A stretch of 64,000 bases of DNA from positions 1-64,000 of the forward strand of contig QVRM01001056.1 in NCBI GenBank assembly GCA_003439945.1, read 5' to 3'. How positions within the stretch are numbered: position 1 is the stretch's first letter; the number at the start of each line of letters is the position of its first letter. The stretch comes from Dermanyssus gallinae (lineage: Eukaryota > Arthropoda > Arachnida > Mesostigmata > Dermanyssidae). Under the pieces are notes generated by a model that saw only the letters and a program-made list of their open reading frames with translations, did not search any database and was not told where the DNA came from. Of the stretch, positions 1-9,650 are shown piece by piece. A program made the translations under genes and the position numbers.

Positions 1-226
1 GGAAGCGCGTAACTAGATTCAACCATCTCCGCAAAAAAGATCCATACTCATCGATCTCGCGGTTCCGTTTCATGAAAAGGTCACTGCCTCCGCCAAAACG
101 AGCAATTAGTTCCCCTTCAATAGAGTATGTTTCTGTAGATATAGAGGCCACGGTTTAGCAATTTCCGGGTAAAAAAAATCTGTACGCTCCTCGATGATTC
201 TTGGAACGCTGGGAAAAGGTCGCCAT
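1..226 (-). pseudogene. SCRB/CD36-family exon, copy A (broken, partial)
   Basis: This is the duplicate of the copy B exon at 39704-39894. On the minus strand a TTTTTTGCAG acceptor sits just before it, and it then reads GDLFPAFQ, equivalent to the extracellular G-x-x-FPPF stretch that follows the N-terminal half of CD36-family proteins. Relative to copy B it has a net 2-base insertion after SRSVQIFF. This shifts the frame and turns the conserved IAKPWPLYLQ stretch into unrelated residues. Its 3' part runs off the window edge. The family consists of two-pass membrane receptors that bind lipids and lipoproteins. This copy looks non-functional, as does its partner exon at 4866-5101. Confidence 0.75.
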
Positions 227-345
227 CTGCAAAAAATGTGGCGCCGGGCAGAACGCGTCAATTTAAGCCTAAAATTCATCTGTCATATGCTCGGCCACTA
301 CAGACAAGGTGCGCATGTTAGCAGTATTTCTGGATATGTGCCAAC
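1..345. repeat. Segmental duplication arm A, part 1 (matches 39655-40020)
   Basis: Near-continuous similarity to 39655-40020 covers the SCRB exon and its flanking intron. A shorter match, 774-838 to 40365-40430, shows that the duplication continued rightward before the two copies diverged by insertion and deletion. Confidence 0.85.
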
Positions 346-859
346 TATGTATATATATAAGTTTTAGTAGTAGCAGTACATATTGTACACAAAAATGTAT
401 TTCTGAATATGTGCCATATCTATATATATATATAATTATATATATACAAAGTTTAGTAGTAACAGCACGTATTGCACAGAAGGCTGTAGAATTGTCAAGC
501 AAGCTTAGTAATTACATATATACACAATACAAATGGTTTACGCCAAACATTTCAGCTACGGCGACAATTTTATATAAGTTAAAATAATGCTTTCTGCTTC
601 GGGAACTGTCTGAAATATCTGGAGCATATTTGGAGAGGACAGCATTTCAAGGAGTTCGTACTAGCATTTCGCCAAGTTCCGTTCCAGCAGCTTAAGCCTT
701 CTCGGTCAACCTTGTTCTGGAAGGCCTATTACGCGCGATGAAGACCGCAAAACTGTAGAACAGAGTTGCGTGAGCTAGCCATAAACTTCGGGGCATGTCA
801 GACAACCATCATCACTTGATTGGGTCCAGGGATTCAAACTCCCTTGAAGAAATTCAAGT
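346..859. other. AT-rich intron-like DNA, no gene seen
   Basis: It contains a short imperfect (TA)n run at about 417-441. No convincing coding sequence was seen; the small open frames here are low-complexity. Confidence 0.6.
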
Positions 860-1165
860 GAACTGTAACAGGAGTCGTGCATCCCACCTAATGCTATTTG
901 AGGTTGCGACAAAAAAAGAAGCGGCTATCTCCCTTATCAGGGAGCCATATGTTAAACTGGCCGAACGAAACCTATCAACATGGGTCGTAGACGACCGACA
1001 AAACCCTTGTATAATTCACAACACGTTGAACTGCTACCGAGCAATGTGCAGAGTTGCGGCTTTATCTTTGTCATGGAACGACATAGACCGGAACAGCAGC
1101 TTTTATACATTCGGAATAATGGAATAACACGGAACGGATTTAGTCTGTTCATGTCTCCGAATAAA
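860..1165 (+). pseudogene. APE-type endonuclease N-terminal fragment of a non-LTR retrotransposon
   Basis: The translation starts IQVNCNRSRASHLMLFEVA and continues to ISLIREPYVKL and VVDDRQ. This is the usual opening of the apurinic-like endonuclease of I/Jockey/R1-type ORF2 (QVN-N-x-R-x-A ... LISEP ... DD). After the VVDDRQ stretch the frame shifts by one and resumes with a SCGFIFVMERH segment. The piece is nearly identical in layout to 46915-47160, so both come from one family. Only the first ~100 residues of the domain are present, with no RT following, so it is a dead fragment in the intron of SCRB copy A. Confidence 0.75.
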
Positions 1166-1582
1166 AATGTTCCCAAGTTAAGTGCAGAAGAACATGTCGG
1201 TGATCTTGTGGACTTAGGGGAACTTTTGTTGTCCTAGGAGTGGTTCTTAACCACTCATAAGGTCGCGAGAACTAGGCTTAAAAGCAAATGTTACTCGAAA
1301 AATAAAGTTTTCATAAAAATATGCGCAGTGATATACTATTTACACTTCTGCAGTGAATGCACGTTCGTAGAAGTTCCTTAAAGTAAGCAAATCAGAAGGT
1401 TTGTTTTTATTCTGTAAGCTCATTGATTGTTGATTTAGCCTCTTATGTTATCCCACTGCAAGGTGTGCTGAAGCGAGCTGAGAGATATGCACACAAACCT
1501 AGAGGCATACGGCAGGAAAAGTCTGCTTTGAAAACAGGTTTGCAAAGGGTACCGTACAAGTACATTATCAAACTTGTTTTTA
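1166..1582. other. Anonymous intron-like DNA
   Basis: No gene, repeat or RNA was recognised. Confidence 0.5.
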
Positions 1583-2716
1583 TGTAAGATACACCTTAGA
1601 GACCCTTCGTCAAAGTATCTAATCAGTCTGAGAACTGATTAGAAAATGTGATCCAAATCATTCATAAAAAGTAACAACGTGTGCCTTTCCTTTTTTAATC
1701 AAATACACGAAATGTGGCAACATTTATAGATAATAAATCCAGCTTACCCTTTTATAAAGTATTCGTAGACAGTGGTATTTAGAAAAAGGCTCTTCTTTTG
1801 TAATGTCCAGCGCTGCGTGCCGTTTGGGTAAAAAAACATAATAGCAGCAAGTTCACAGTTGTAATGGTATCCTCCAGGCTGCCATTAGACATATTGGGCT
1901 TAAAGATAAACATCTTTCTATCAGTATAATGAAGAAGATCGCCAGTGAATTTGCTTTCTTCTTTTCTGTATTCAATCCTGGAAAAATTAAGGCAAGCAAA
2001 AAACGTATTATGCAGTGAGCGACATGTTTTATGTGGGGCGTTCAACGGGATCTATTTTGATCAAATTGCCGACTTTGACAACGCTCCCGATTCCTTTATG
2101 CTTCGAAAGCTTAAAGACTCAGATGTCCTTACCCGCGCATCATAGATTATGAAGACATACCATACTTACGTGAACGTTTTTTCTGAGTCAAGCTTAGTGA
2201 CAAGTCAGGCACATCTTGTTATTCTAAGGTTTTTGGATTTGACAATTATATTAGGCAGTAACAATTATCTCGAATATGCAGAATGGACTGAATAGTAATG
2301 TGCTACTAATCCTTATTCAAACCCCTATTGAGAAATATAAGTTTACCTAACTTTGACTCCTATTATCATATGAACCATATGACTGCTGCGTATGGTACAT
2401 AGTCTTTTTATCAATATAAACCAAGATCTAGTACTTGCCTACCTCATATCCACCTATCGCTCTCAAGATTAAGAGCCTACGCTAGCTGAATAAATGAAAA
2501 TATTGTCCTCTGCGTCTTCATCAAGGGGCCTTATGTAAAGAGGCCCCCAAAATAAGACTTGCCATTCATGTTAGTAGTATGACATGAAAATTATTTTACA
2601 AAATACCTTTTAAATCAATCTACAAAAAACTAACTAAATACCTTGTTTTCTTCTAATATCTGTGATAATGCATACGAAAAGCAATCATGCAGCCAAACCC
2701 AGCGTCAATCTATATA
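1583..2716. other. Duplicated intron segment without genes
   Basis: Similarity to 52177-53320 is continuous, but both copies lack an open frame that is conserved between them, so the stretch reads as intron. A perfect 10-bp-stem hairpin at 1618-1643 is present only in this arm. Confidence 0.65.
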
Positions 2717-3153
2717 TTTTTTTTTGGCGTTCGATTCGCCAGAGTGTGGTCGTGTTTTTGTCGGTTCCCACAAAATAGGCTGTTTTCTGAGGTTTGACTT
2801 CGACTTTTGCAGTGATAATTGCATCAATGATTGTGAGTGTAGTGAGTGAGCGACCGGTGCATAGTACACACTCGGAGACAGTTTGGTTGCCTCTCTGAGG
2901 AATCGGATTCCTCTCGGGCCCTCCAGCTGACCGAGTTCGATTTGCTCGTCATCACAGATCATAGGTTTACACATTGTCGCGGCCGAAGACGTGGTAGTTA
3001 GGAGTCCGTAAAGCCAACGGGTCCATTGGCCTATTGGCAGTGCCACCGACTATCACTCAACGGGACAGAGTTCGATACCCAAGTCGGGACGTGATTTTTT
3101 TTTTTTTTTTATATATATACGTTTTTTTTTTTATCACCCGCAGTCGCGCTGCG

Positions 3154-4347
3154 ATGTCGGGTGAGGCTAATCGAAGGAAGCCCCCGGATAGCCTAGATAT
3201 ATCCAGGCTGCGGTGTAATTCAGGTGTGGTCGGTAACACCGTGTCATGTAGCGAGCCAACTGTCGCTGGGCGTGTGGAGGACTCTAGCTCCAGCGCGACG
3301 ATGGAGGCTTCGGAAAATGGTGGTGAATTGCCTTCGGGTGTCGCGGGGTTACCAGTCGCGCCAGACGCTCCTCCTAGAAGCAATACTGCCTCTGGCACCA
3401 AACGGAGAAAGTGTTCGCTCACCGAAGCCAGCAACGACGAACAGCCGGAGACTCACCCTGACGATGGCTTTTCTGTGGTGATCTCACGCAGGGTGAAGAA
3501 TGCAATTTCCCGCGAGCAGCGTCAATTAGAGAAACTTAAAAGCGATATCTCATCGGGGTCTATTAATACCTTCAAGGTTATTATCCGCAAGAGCTGCCCA
3601 GACGGTTCAAAATCCAGTGACTTTGCGGAAGGCTCGATGCTGCGTCTCTTCAAAGAGATATACGCCATCTCACCGGGAAGCAAGATCTCAAAGGGGAACG
3701 GCGGAATTCTTGTGTGGGTTAGCAGTGTGGAAGCCGCCAAAAGTCTGTTGCAACTGACAAGTCTTGGTGAAGATTCCGTATCGGCTGTTTGCCCCGCCTT
3801 GACGAGTTTCAGAGCAAGGATCCAAGGCGTAAACGTGGCTTTTACCGAAGACCAGATACGAGATGAATTAAGTAGTGCTGGGGTTACCGCCGTACGACGC
3901 CTCTACCACTCAACGCAGGCGGGTAAAATACCGCTCAGTAGAGTGATTCTAACATTTGACCGTCAACCACCAGCGTCAGTGTTTCTAGGTTTCAAGGTCC
4001 ATCCGGTGATACTTGAACCAGACCAGCCAAAGCTGTGCTTTAACTGTCAAAGAGCGGGCCATTTTGCTGATAGATGCACTCTGCGAAGGGCTTGCAAAAA
4101 GTGTGGCAAGTCAGACCACCTGGCAGCGGAATGTGCCAATCCCTCGAGGTGTGTCAACTGCAACGGGTCTCACGCGGCTGGTTCCCCCTCTTGTCCACGT
4201 TTAGCCTACCTTTGTGAGAAGAATCGGATTATCATGGAAGCTAGGACTCTTCGGCAGGTGCAGACGGTTAATCCCTCAGCAATCATCACAGAAGAAGCCC
4301 AGTGCCCGGTTCCGGTTCCTGTGCGAGACTCTACACGGGGCGTCTGA
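3154..4347 (+). CDS. gag-like ORF1 protein with CCHC zinc knuckles (non-LTR retrotransposon)
   Basis: This is an open frame of 397 codons from ATG at 3154. The frame is open further upstream from 3034, but that extension crosses poly-T tracts and encodes F-rich low-complexity sequence, so the ATG before SGEANRRKPPD is preferred. The N-terminal ~130 residues are polar and Ser/Glu-rich. The middle (ISREQRQLEKLK ... EGSMLRLFKEIYAISPG ... FRARIQGVNVAF) is the conserved ORF1 core. The C-terminus has three knuckles: CFNCQRAGHFADRC, CKKCGKSDHLAAEC and CVNCNGSHAAGSPSC. ORF1 proteins of this kind bind the element RNA in ribonucleoprotein particles. The same core, interrupted by stops, recurs at 63502-62840. 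It is intact here, although the downstream ORF2 is almost wholly deleted. Confidence 0.85.
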   Translation: MSGEANRRKPPDSLDISRLRCNSGVVGNTVSCSEPTVAGRVEDSSSSATMEASENGGELPSGVAGLPVAPDAPPRSNTASGTKRRKCSLTEASNDEQPETHPDDGFSVVISRRVKNAISREQRQLEKLKSDISSGSINTFKVIIRKSCPDGSKSSDFAEGSMLRLFKEIYAISPGSKISKGNGGILVWVSSVEAAKSLLQLTSLGEDSVSAVCPALTSFRARIQGVNVAFTEDQIRDELSSAGVTAVRRLYHSTQAGKIPLSRVILTFDRQPPASVFLGFKVHPVILEPDQPKLCFNCQRAGHFADRCTLRRACKKCGKSDHLAAECANPSRCVNCNGSHAAGSPSCPRLAYLCEKNRIIMEARTLRQVQTVNPSAIITEEAQCPVPVPVRDSTRGV

Positions 4348-4379
4348 CAGATGCGGCGGATGACAGACCTTCGTACTCT

Positions 4380-4665
4380 GCAGTCTTGCGGGACACTGGG
4401 GGGACCCGGCCCGAAGACGCACAAACTCATTCAACGTGTCGGCAAGGCGCTCAACCGTTCGACAGGGGACACTAGAGCTATCGAGTACCTGCACCAGAGA
4501 CTATCGTTGGACATTTAGCGGGGTAACGCCGCCTCTGTGCGCGGAACTCTGCTAGACTAGACACGCCCGAACCTGGAGGATATGTGACATTTTCACTTTT
4601 AAATAACCGGTGTACACGTTCATAAAGAGACAATTGTTACCTCTAATATTTAAGCAACTAATTGA
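4380..4665 (+). pseudogene. RLE-type ORF2 C-terminus and 3' end
   Basis: The translation reads PKTHKLIQRVGKALNR, then EYLHQRLSLDI, a TAG stop, then RGNAASVRGTLLD. This matches the C-terminal tail of the RLE-type proteins at 48030-48540 and 59850-59930 (QRLSLDV-Q-R-NAASVRGTL). The TAG replaces a glutamine codon of the relatives. DNA similarity to 48400-48640 continues through the 3' UTR to about 4665. The catalytic part of the endonuclease is missing. Confidence 0.75.
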
Positions 4666-4865
4666 ATTCTTATCATCACTAAGATGTATAGAAGTACAGG
4701 CTGGCATCTGGATGTATTGCAGTGTCTTACAAAAACATAACCCGCTTTATAAAACGATCCTGCTTACTTGCTGAAGTAATAAAACATCTGTACTGCAGAG
4801 AGGCGTTCATCTATATACATACCTAAAACATAATTTTAAAAGATGTACACATGAACGAAACTAAC

Positions 4866-5101
4866 CTGAATACGTATGGTCCGAGTTCGCGCACGATCGG
4901 TCGTTTTCCCTTTACCAAATCGTTATAGTTCGTGAGATTGAACACGTAGAGTGATTGGTAGGAATTAATCGCAGAACTAAAATATATACTGTCTAGAAAA
5001 GAATGTCTTAGAAAAGGCTTAGGCTGCTCCCGCTGCATTTCTTTTAGAGTCCAAAGTAACAGACCGATGTCGATAGGTAGCAGAACAACAGAACAACATG
5101 A
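4866..5101 (-). pseudogene. SCRB/CD36-family N-terminal exon, copy A (frameshifted)
   Basis: This exon duplicates 53384-53615. It has the same acceptor (ATTGCAG) and the same donor (CAG before GTTAGT). After the membrane segment it reads LKEMQREQPKPFLRHSF, QSLYVFNLTNYNDLVKGKR and ELGPYVF, the hallmark start of the CD36 ectodomain. Compared with copy B there is a net 4-base insertion just after the candidate ATG (5099-5097), inside the membrane segment. Translation from that ATG therefore leaves frame within about five codons. Together with the frameshift in the 1-226 exon this marks copy A as a pseudogene or a badly decayed paralogue. Confidence 0.8.
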
Positions 5102-5990
5102 CTGCAATTTTTATAAACACATGAACCAGAAGCCCAACTAAGTTATGCAGCTCACAGGGTGGCTGGAGCAAATACTGCAAACAGTAGTATTCGTTTGTAT
5201 AATCCCTGCTTTGCCTTAGAGGTAAATAGTCAAAGCAAGTACGTATACGAGTTTTATTTAAAAATAACGTTAACAACAAAGTTTCAGTTGCAAGCAAGTA
5301 ATATGATTCGGATAAAATATTTGGCGAACCGCTATGAGCGCATGACACAAATGCGAGACACTAAAAGTACTAGAGAAATAATTTTTTAGCTTCTGTTTGG
5401 TAGACCTCGTTACCAATTAGGCAATCCCTAAAACGTTTGGGCTTTATTTACAATGACGTTGCTTATTTAGATTGTCGTTTTATCATATGGTTAGTAGTGA
5501 CTTCAGTACTAATGCTGAGTATACTTGTAAAATAAATACCAAAGTACTTATTGCGACCTCTCGCTAACTCGTTGACGTTCGGCCATATATTTTGGGAACA
5601 GTTGATAACCTGCAGCATTTTAAAGAATGCAATTTTCTGCCGCCTATGCCGTGAAGTGCGGTTATGCGCCTTCCGAAAAATAAATTCAAACAAACAGCTT
5701 GACTATGATTTTTATAGTTTGCAACCTCTAAACCAATATGAAGTTGCTTGTGGAACGAAATGTTCTAAGTGCATCTATCGTCATCGCGTTCTCGCTACTG
5801 GACATTATATAGGCTTTCTTTAGCAGAAGTATATAGCAGCAGGGCAAGACAACGACGCCCAACAAGTATAATCAGCAATGTCGAAGCTCAATTTCTATAA
5901 TGGTTGCTAGGCTCCTTGTTTCGAACGGTACGTTAGCTGCATAAGCCACTGCCGCTACAAACCTGGTTTGTGCAATGCATTGCTAGAGCG

Positions 5991-5991
<1 letters not shown>
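5102..5991. other. Duplicated 5' flank of SCRB copy A
   Basis: It is similar to about 53616-54600. The best-preserved island, on the minus strand at about 5880-5770, encodes LPCCYI ... LLKKA ... SENAMTIDA in one frame shared with 54512-54400. It could be an upstream exon or promoter region. In copy A the reading frame hits a stop after NFILV. Confidence 0.45.

Positions 5992-6035
<44 letters not shown>
5992..6035. repeat. (TA)n microsatellite
   Basis: Uninterrupted TA repeat. It is the left flank and insertion target of the mariner element that begins at 6036. Confidence 0.95.
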
Positions 6036-6038
<3 letters not shown>

Positions 6039-7317
6039 GTAGTTCAATAAGTTCTTAGAATGAAAACCAAGAATTTTCCAAATCATGTTTTTAAATTTAT
6101 CTTATTCGATATACTCCCCGAGATGCTCAATACACTTTTCCCACCAAGATTTCAGAGCTTTTATACCTCTTAAGTAGAATTCCGCGTCTTTAGACTGAAA
6201 ATAGGCATTGACAGCAGCCTTAGCCTCTTCATTGCTGGAAAAACGCTTTCCACCGAGACTATTCTTTAAATGTCCGAAGAGGAAATAATCAGAGGGGGCC
6301 AGGTCTGGAGAATAGGAAGGTTGTTCAATAAGTTCGAACCTCAGTTTGGCCAGTTTTGCCGATGCTTGCCGCGACTTGTGTGCAGGAGCATTGTCCTGGT
6401 GAAACAGGACAACCTTCTTCTGCAAAGCGGGCCGTTTCACGATGAATTCTTGCTAAAGGCAATCTAACAGTCTTGCCTAATATTCTCCTGTGATCGTTTT
6501 ACCGCTCTCAAGGTAGTCGACCAGCATTATTCTACGTTGGTCTTAAAAAACTGTAGCCATCACCTTTCCGGTCAATGCCGTTGTCCGCACCCTCTTCGGA
6601 GGTCCTTCATCAGGTGCACACCATTGGCAAGATGCTTCTTGGGTCTCGGGAGTGTAGTGATGGACCCAGCTTTCATCGACGGTCATGAATCTGCGCCAAA
6701 AATCCGACGGATTGTTCGACATCTTGGCCAAATTTCGCTGTGAAGCGAAAACAGGCGCGTTTTTTGGCCTTGGTTGAGCAAATGCGGCAGCCATTTTTCT
6801 CTGAGCTCTTTCATCTTCAAGTTTTCGTGCAGGATGAAATGCACACTACCCAAACTGATCCCCAAGGCCTCCGCTATCTCCCTAATGTTCACTCGCTTAT
6901 CTGTGGCAACGATTTTCCGCACCTTTTCCACGTTTTCCTAATCAGTTGCCGTTTTTGGGCGTTTTGAACGTAGTTCATCCCGGTGCTCCTGCGACCTCTT
7001 TTTAACTCATTAATTCAGTTGGAAACAGTGGCAAAACATGGCGCAGAGTCACCGTACACCTCGTCTAACTCAGTTTTCACTTGGGTCGCATTCCAACCTT
7101 AGAAATAAAATGCTTGATAACCACTCGAAACTTTTTTTCCCCAATTTTTCAAAATCACGCCGATACGTTGCACGGGAAAAGCGATCAAACGAAATCGCAA
7201 CGGCCAATCACCATAATATTTTGACTGCTGGCAGTCGAAAGTTGCAGTTCCTAATAGCGGTGGAAGCGCGCCAAAATTCGAACTCTAAAAAGCTCATTCT
7301 AAGAACTTATTGAACTA

Positions 7318-7320
<3 letters not shown>
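6036..7320 (-). mobile_element. mariner element, family 1, copy 1 (inserted in a TA array)
   Basis: The terminal inverted repeats begin AGGTAGTTCAATAAGTTCTT at the left end and appear as the reverse complement at 7291-7320, about 27 bp each. The element lies inside a (TA)n array, consistent with the TA target of mariners. Its total length of about 1.29 kb is typical. Arm B at the equivalent site lacks it. A second copy is at 31519-32806. Confidence 0.92.
6102..7170 (-). pseudogene. mariner DD34D transposase, several frameshifts
   Basis: Pieces in at least three minus-strand frames match the better copy at 31583-32490: N-terminal ATQVKTELDEVYGDSA (around 7080), helix-turn-helix IREIAEALGISLGSVHFILH (around 6870), VDESWVHHYTPET (first catalytic D, around 6650), HQDNAPAH (second D, around 6400) and YSPDLAPSDYFLF (third D, 34 residues later). 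Several indels break it; notably the region before KRGRRST is in frame here but shifted in the other copy. Transposase cuts and pastes the element at TA sites. This copy cannot encode it. Confidence 0.9.

Positions 7321-7359
<39 letters not shown>
7321..7359. repeat. (TA)n microsatellite, right flank of mariner 1
   Basis: Pure AT repeat, presumably the other half of the array at 5992-6035 split by the mariner insertion. Confidence 0.9.
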
Positions 7360-7360
<1 letters not shown>

Positions 7361-7369
7361 TTTCTAATA

Positions 7370-8207
7370 ACGTATAGCAGACGCCTGAGGCACTCTGGTT
7401 ACATCTAAGAAGGTTTGTTAACGCCATCGCTAGCTATTAGGTTGTAACCAAGCTGCGAGTATTTGCTGCGTTTAGGAGTCGTTCCTGCTTATGAGTGGAC
7501 GGGATCTACGCAGGCATCGTAGCCTGGCGGTAGCCTCATCGACTGCTAGTTGGCGAGCCTGAGTTTAATTCACAGGCGCTTTTACGTGTATTTTACATCG
7601 ACTTGTCCCAAGACACTTGAATGCCAAGAGCGATGCCGGTATAGCTACAGGTCAAGAGAACAAATGCCAAAGAGACATCAATAGCGACTGCCTAGGATGC
7701 GGTGTTTTGCCGGCTGGGAGCAAGGCTTGCGGCGGGTCGCCTGGAGCGTCAGCAGCGGATTCCATTACGGGGACGAAGCGCCTGAAATTGCGGCTGTGAA
7801 CAAAACAAGGACACCGTCGACCACCACATCGTGCAATTAACGCGACGAATCGCTTATGCTGGCGGTGTCTCTGCGTTAGACGAAGTCCACATATCGTGAT
7901 TAACGTAAGGTGGACAAGCTGAGGGTTGACAAGTATAGAATGAATGAATGAAACACATAGCTTTATTCATGAGTACTTGCAAATACACTCGAAAGTATAC
8001 AGCCTCTGTACTGCGAGTGGTCAATTTAATGCTTAATTCAAAGTGGTGGTCCAAAAAAAGGCCAGAGAAAGATGATCCTGCTTCTGACGACCCTGCTTCT
8101 GACGAGTTCGCTCACGTCCAAGTTCCCTGGCTGCAAGGAATTAAGCAGTAAAGCCGCTGTATCCGTATGGGTCAATACAGAAAATGCGGTCAGAAGTCTC
8201 CAAAGAT

Positions 8208-8211
<4 letters not shown>
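7370..8211. other. Duplicated non-coding segment
   Basis: It matches 54610-55345 with small indels. No open frame is conserved between the two copies, so none of the short ORFs here is called. Confidence 0.7.

Positions 8212-8242
<31 letters not shown>
8212..8242. repeat. (TA)n microsatellite (possible SINE tail)
   Basis: It lies at the 3' end of the minus-strand SINE-like unit at 8243-8480 and may be its tail. Confidence 0.85.
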
Positions 8243-8243
<1 letters not shown>

Positions 8244-8479
8244 GGGTATGCGAATCTTGCAAAATGCACCGGATGACCGGACATGTTGAAATATCTAGGG
8301 TTTTCCAAACAGTCCCTGTGGCAGCATGGCCGCTGACCCTCAGCAGCGGTATATGGTTTATCCTCTATTCTCGCTAAGCATTGCTCAAAAAAAATCCGAC
8401 CACCGTCAGGGATCGAACCGGCGATAACCCGGTAGATGGCAACCATGACTAGCACACTAGTCCTCTAGACCACGCCGCC

Positions 8480-8480
<1 letters not shown>
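8243..8480 (-). mobile_element. tRNA-derived SINE-like element
   Basis: On the minus strand the unit starts GGCGGCGTGGTCTAGAGGAC, with an A-box-like TGGTCTAGAGG, and about 50 bases later has a B-box-like GGTTCGATCCC, the two RNA polymerase III promoter boxes of a tRNA. A further ~150 bp of unrelated body follow, then a (TA)n tail. Arm B has no such insert at the matching site. A true tRNA is unlikely because the acceptor stem does not close around the head. Confidence 0.6.

Positions 8481-8520
<40 letters not shown>
8481..8520. repeat. (TA)n microsatellite
   Basis: Nearly pure TA repeat directly 5' of the SINE head. Confidence 0.9.
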
Positions 8521-8525
<5 letters not shown>

Positions 8526-8549
8526 CTTACATTTTCTTCTAAATTATAT

Positions 8550-9265
8550 TAAGTACTGTAAAGCTCGTTAAAGCAAATATTTTTTCCAATGGGATATGGC
8601 CTCTAAGAAGTCTGTTCAGAGGGAAAGTGAAATTATTACAATTTGTGACAATGGCTTTGTTGCTCGATATAGGAGCATAAAATGCGCCATTGCGAGACAA
8701 TCACATATACAGAAACTAAGCACACTGTCGTGTTTTAAATTAAAGTTATTTTATTAGCTTTCACACCAAATAGCTCGAAAGCATAACCGTACGACTATCC
8801 ACAGCGCTCCAAACTAACACACTAAAAAATGCGCAATTTCATGGTGATCATTTTGGTAAATCTATGGCAATGCGAACCGAGGTTGTGAAGATGTCGAGAT
8901 GGAATGCATACATAAATTACCTACATCATTCTAGGCCATTTGTGCTAGCACTTAATCTCGACATGCCTGCTGTAAAGTCCTAATCACTCCGCAACTACGC
9001 CTCGCATTCCCATATACTTAGTACCATTTTTTTGTCATGAAAGCGCGTTTTGAGCTCTTGCGATATATTCGATTGGCGCTATACATTCGTTAATAAAAAT
9101 CGTCAGAAAAAATGTTGTATTGCAATGGCACATTTTATACTCATATGTCGGACAACAACACCAGTGTCACATATGAAAGTAATTTGACTCATACTCCGAA
9201 ACAAGACTTCTCAGTAACCATGTTTCGTTTGGGAAAATATTTGCTTTAACAAGCTCTACAATTTA
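8550..9265. mobile_element. Palindromic MITE-like element, degenerate copy
   Basis: The left segment (AAGCTCGTTAAAGCAAAT, GGAGCATAAAATGCGCC) reappears as the reverse complement at the right end (ATTTGCTTTAACAAGCTC; GGCACATTTTATACTC). An inner pair around 8890 and 8960 (GATGTCGAGAT / ATCTCGACAT) folds as well. The order of the blocks matches the better-preserved relative at 30485-31438. No coding capacity is seen. Confidence 0.75.
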
Positions 9266-9650
9266 ATATCAATTTATAGATAAACCTATAAAACCGTGTA
9301 TATGACTTGCATTAGATAATGATTAAAACCCCGCAAGGTTATCAATCGTTTCTAGAAAAAGTGGCCGTCAACGAAAGCTGTATATATAGTTGGCAATAAT
9401 TTTGTTGTTTAGTCTGTATAAGTGCAAACAAATATGAAGACAATCTAGAACGAGATGTTTTTGAAGGGCAAATTTTTGGACAGAGCGTACTTCGGAACGA
9501 AATCGAGCCCTAGTCTATCTGAGTACCTAAATGTAGCCTGCTAATTTTAAAATTGTTTTCCAGTATGCAAATTCGCACTCTTAAATGCATTAAGGCGTAC
9601 ACAAACTTTGCAGTCGTATACATTAGACTTGATTGATGAGGTTCTCGATT
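9266..9650. other. Anonymous DNA
   Basis: Nothing recognisable was seen. Confidence 0.4.

Larger units (their letters stand above)
2717..4809 (+). mobile_element. Inserted non-LTR retroelement: gag ORF1 joined to an RLE 3' end
   Basis: Arm B is uninterrupted here, so the insertion limits can be read by comparison: similarity stops just after TCTATATA (2709-2716) and resumes at TCTATATA (4810-4817), an 8-bp candidate target-site duplication. Inside, in order on the plus strand, are a 5' leader, a CCHC gag-like ORF1 (3154-4347) and a short RLE-type C-terminus with 3' UTR (about 4380-4665). Almost all of ORF2 is missing. Two poly-T tracts (about 3094-3109 and 3122-3132) lie just before ORF1. 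About 145 bp at 4665-4809 have no match to the related 3' end at 48640. Confidence 0.75.

Noticed and set aside
3034..3153. N-terminal extension of the gag ORF to 3034
   Set aside because: The extension crosses poly-T tracts and encodes a phenylalanine-rich low-complexity string; the homologue at 63502 shows no such sequence.
8038..8455. Open frames rich in YIYIYI on both strands
   Set aside because: They are translations of (TA)n microsatellites; similar frames at 11109, 31311, 43043 and 56704 are rejected for the same reason.
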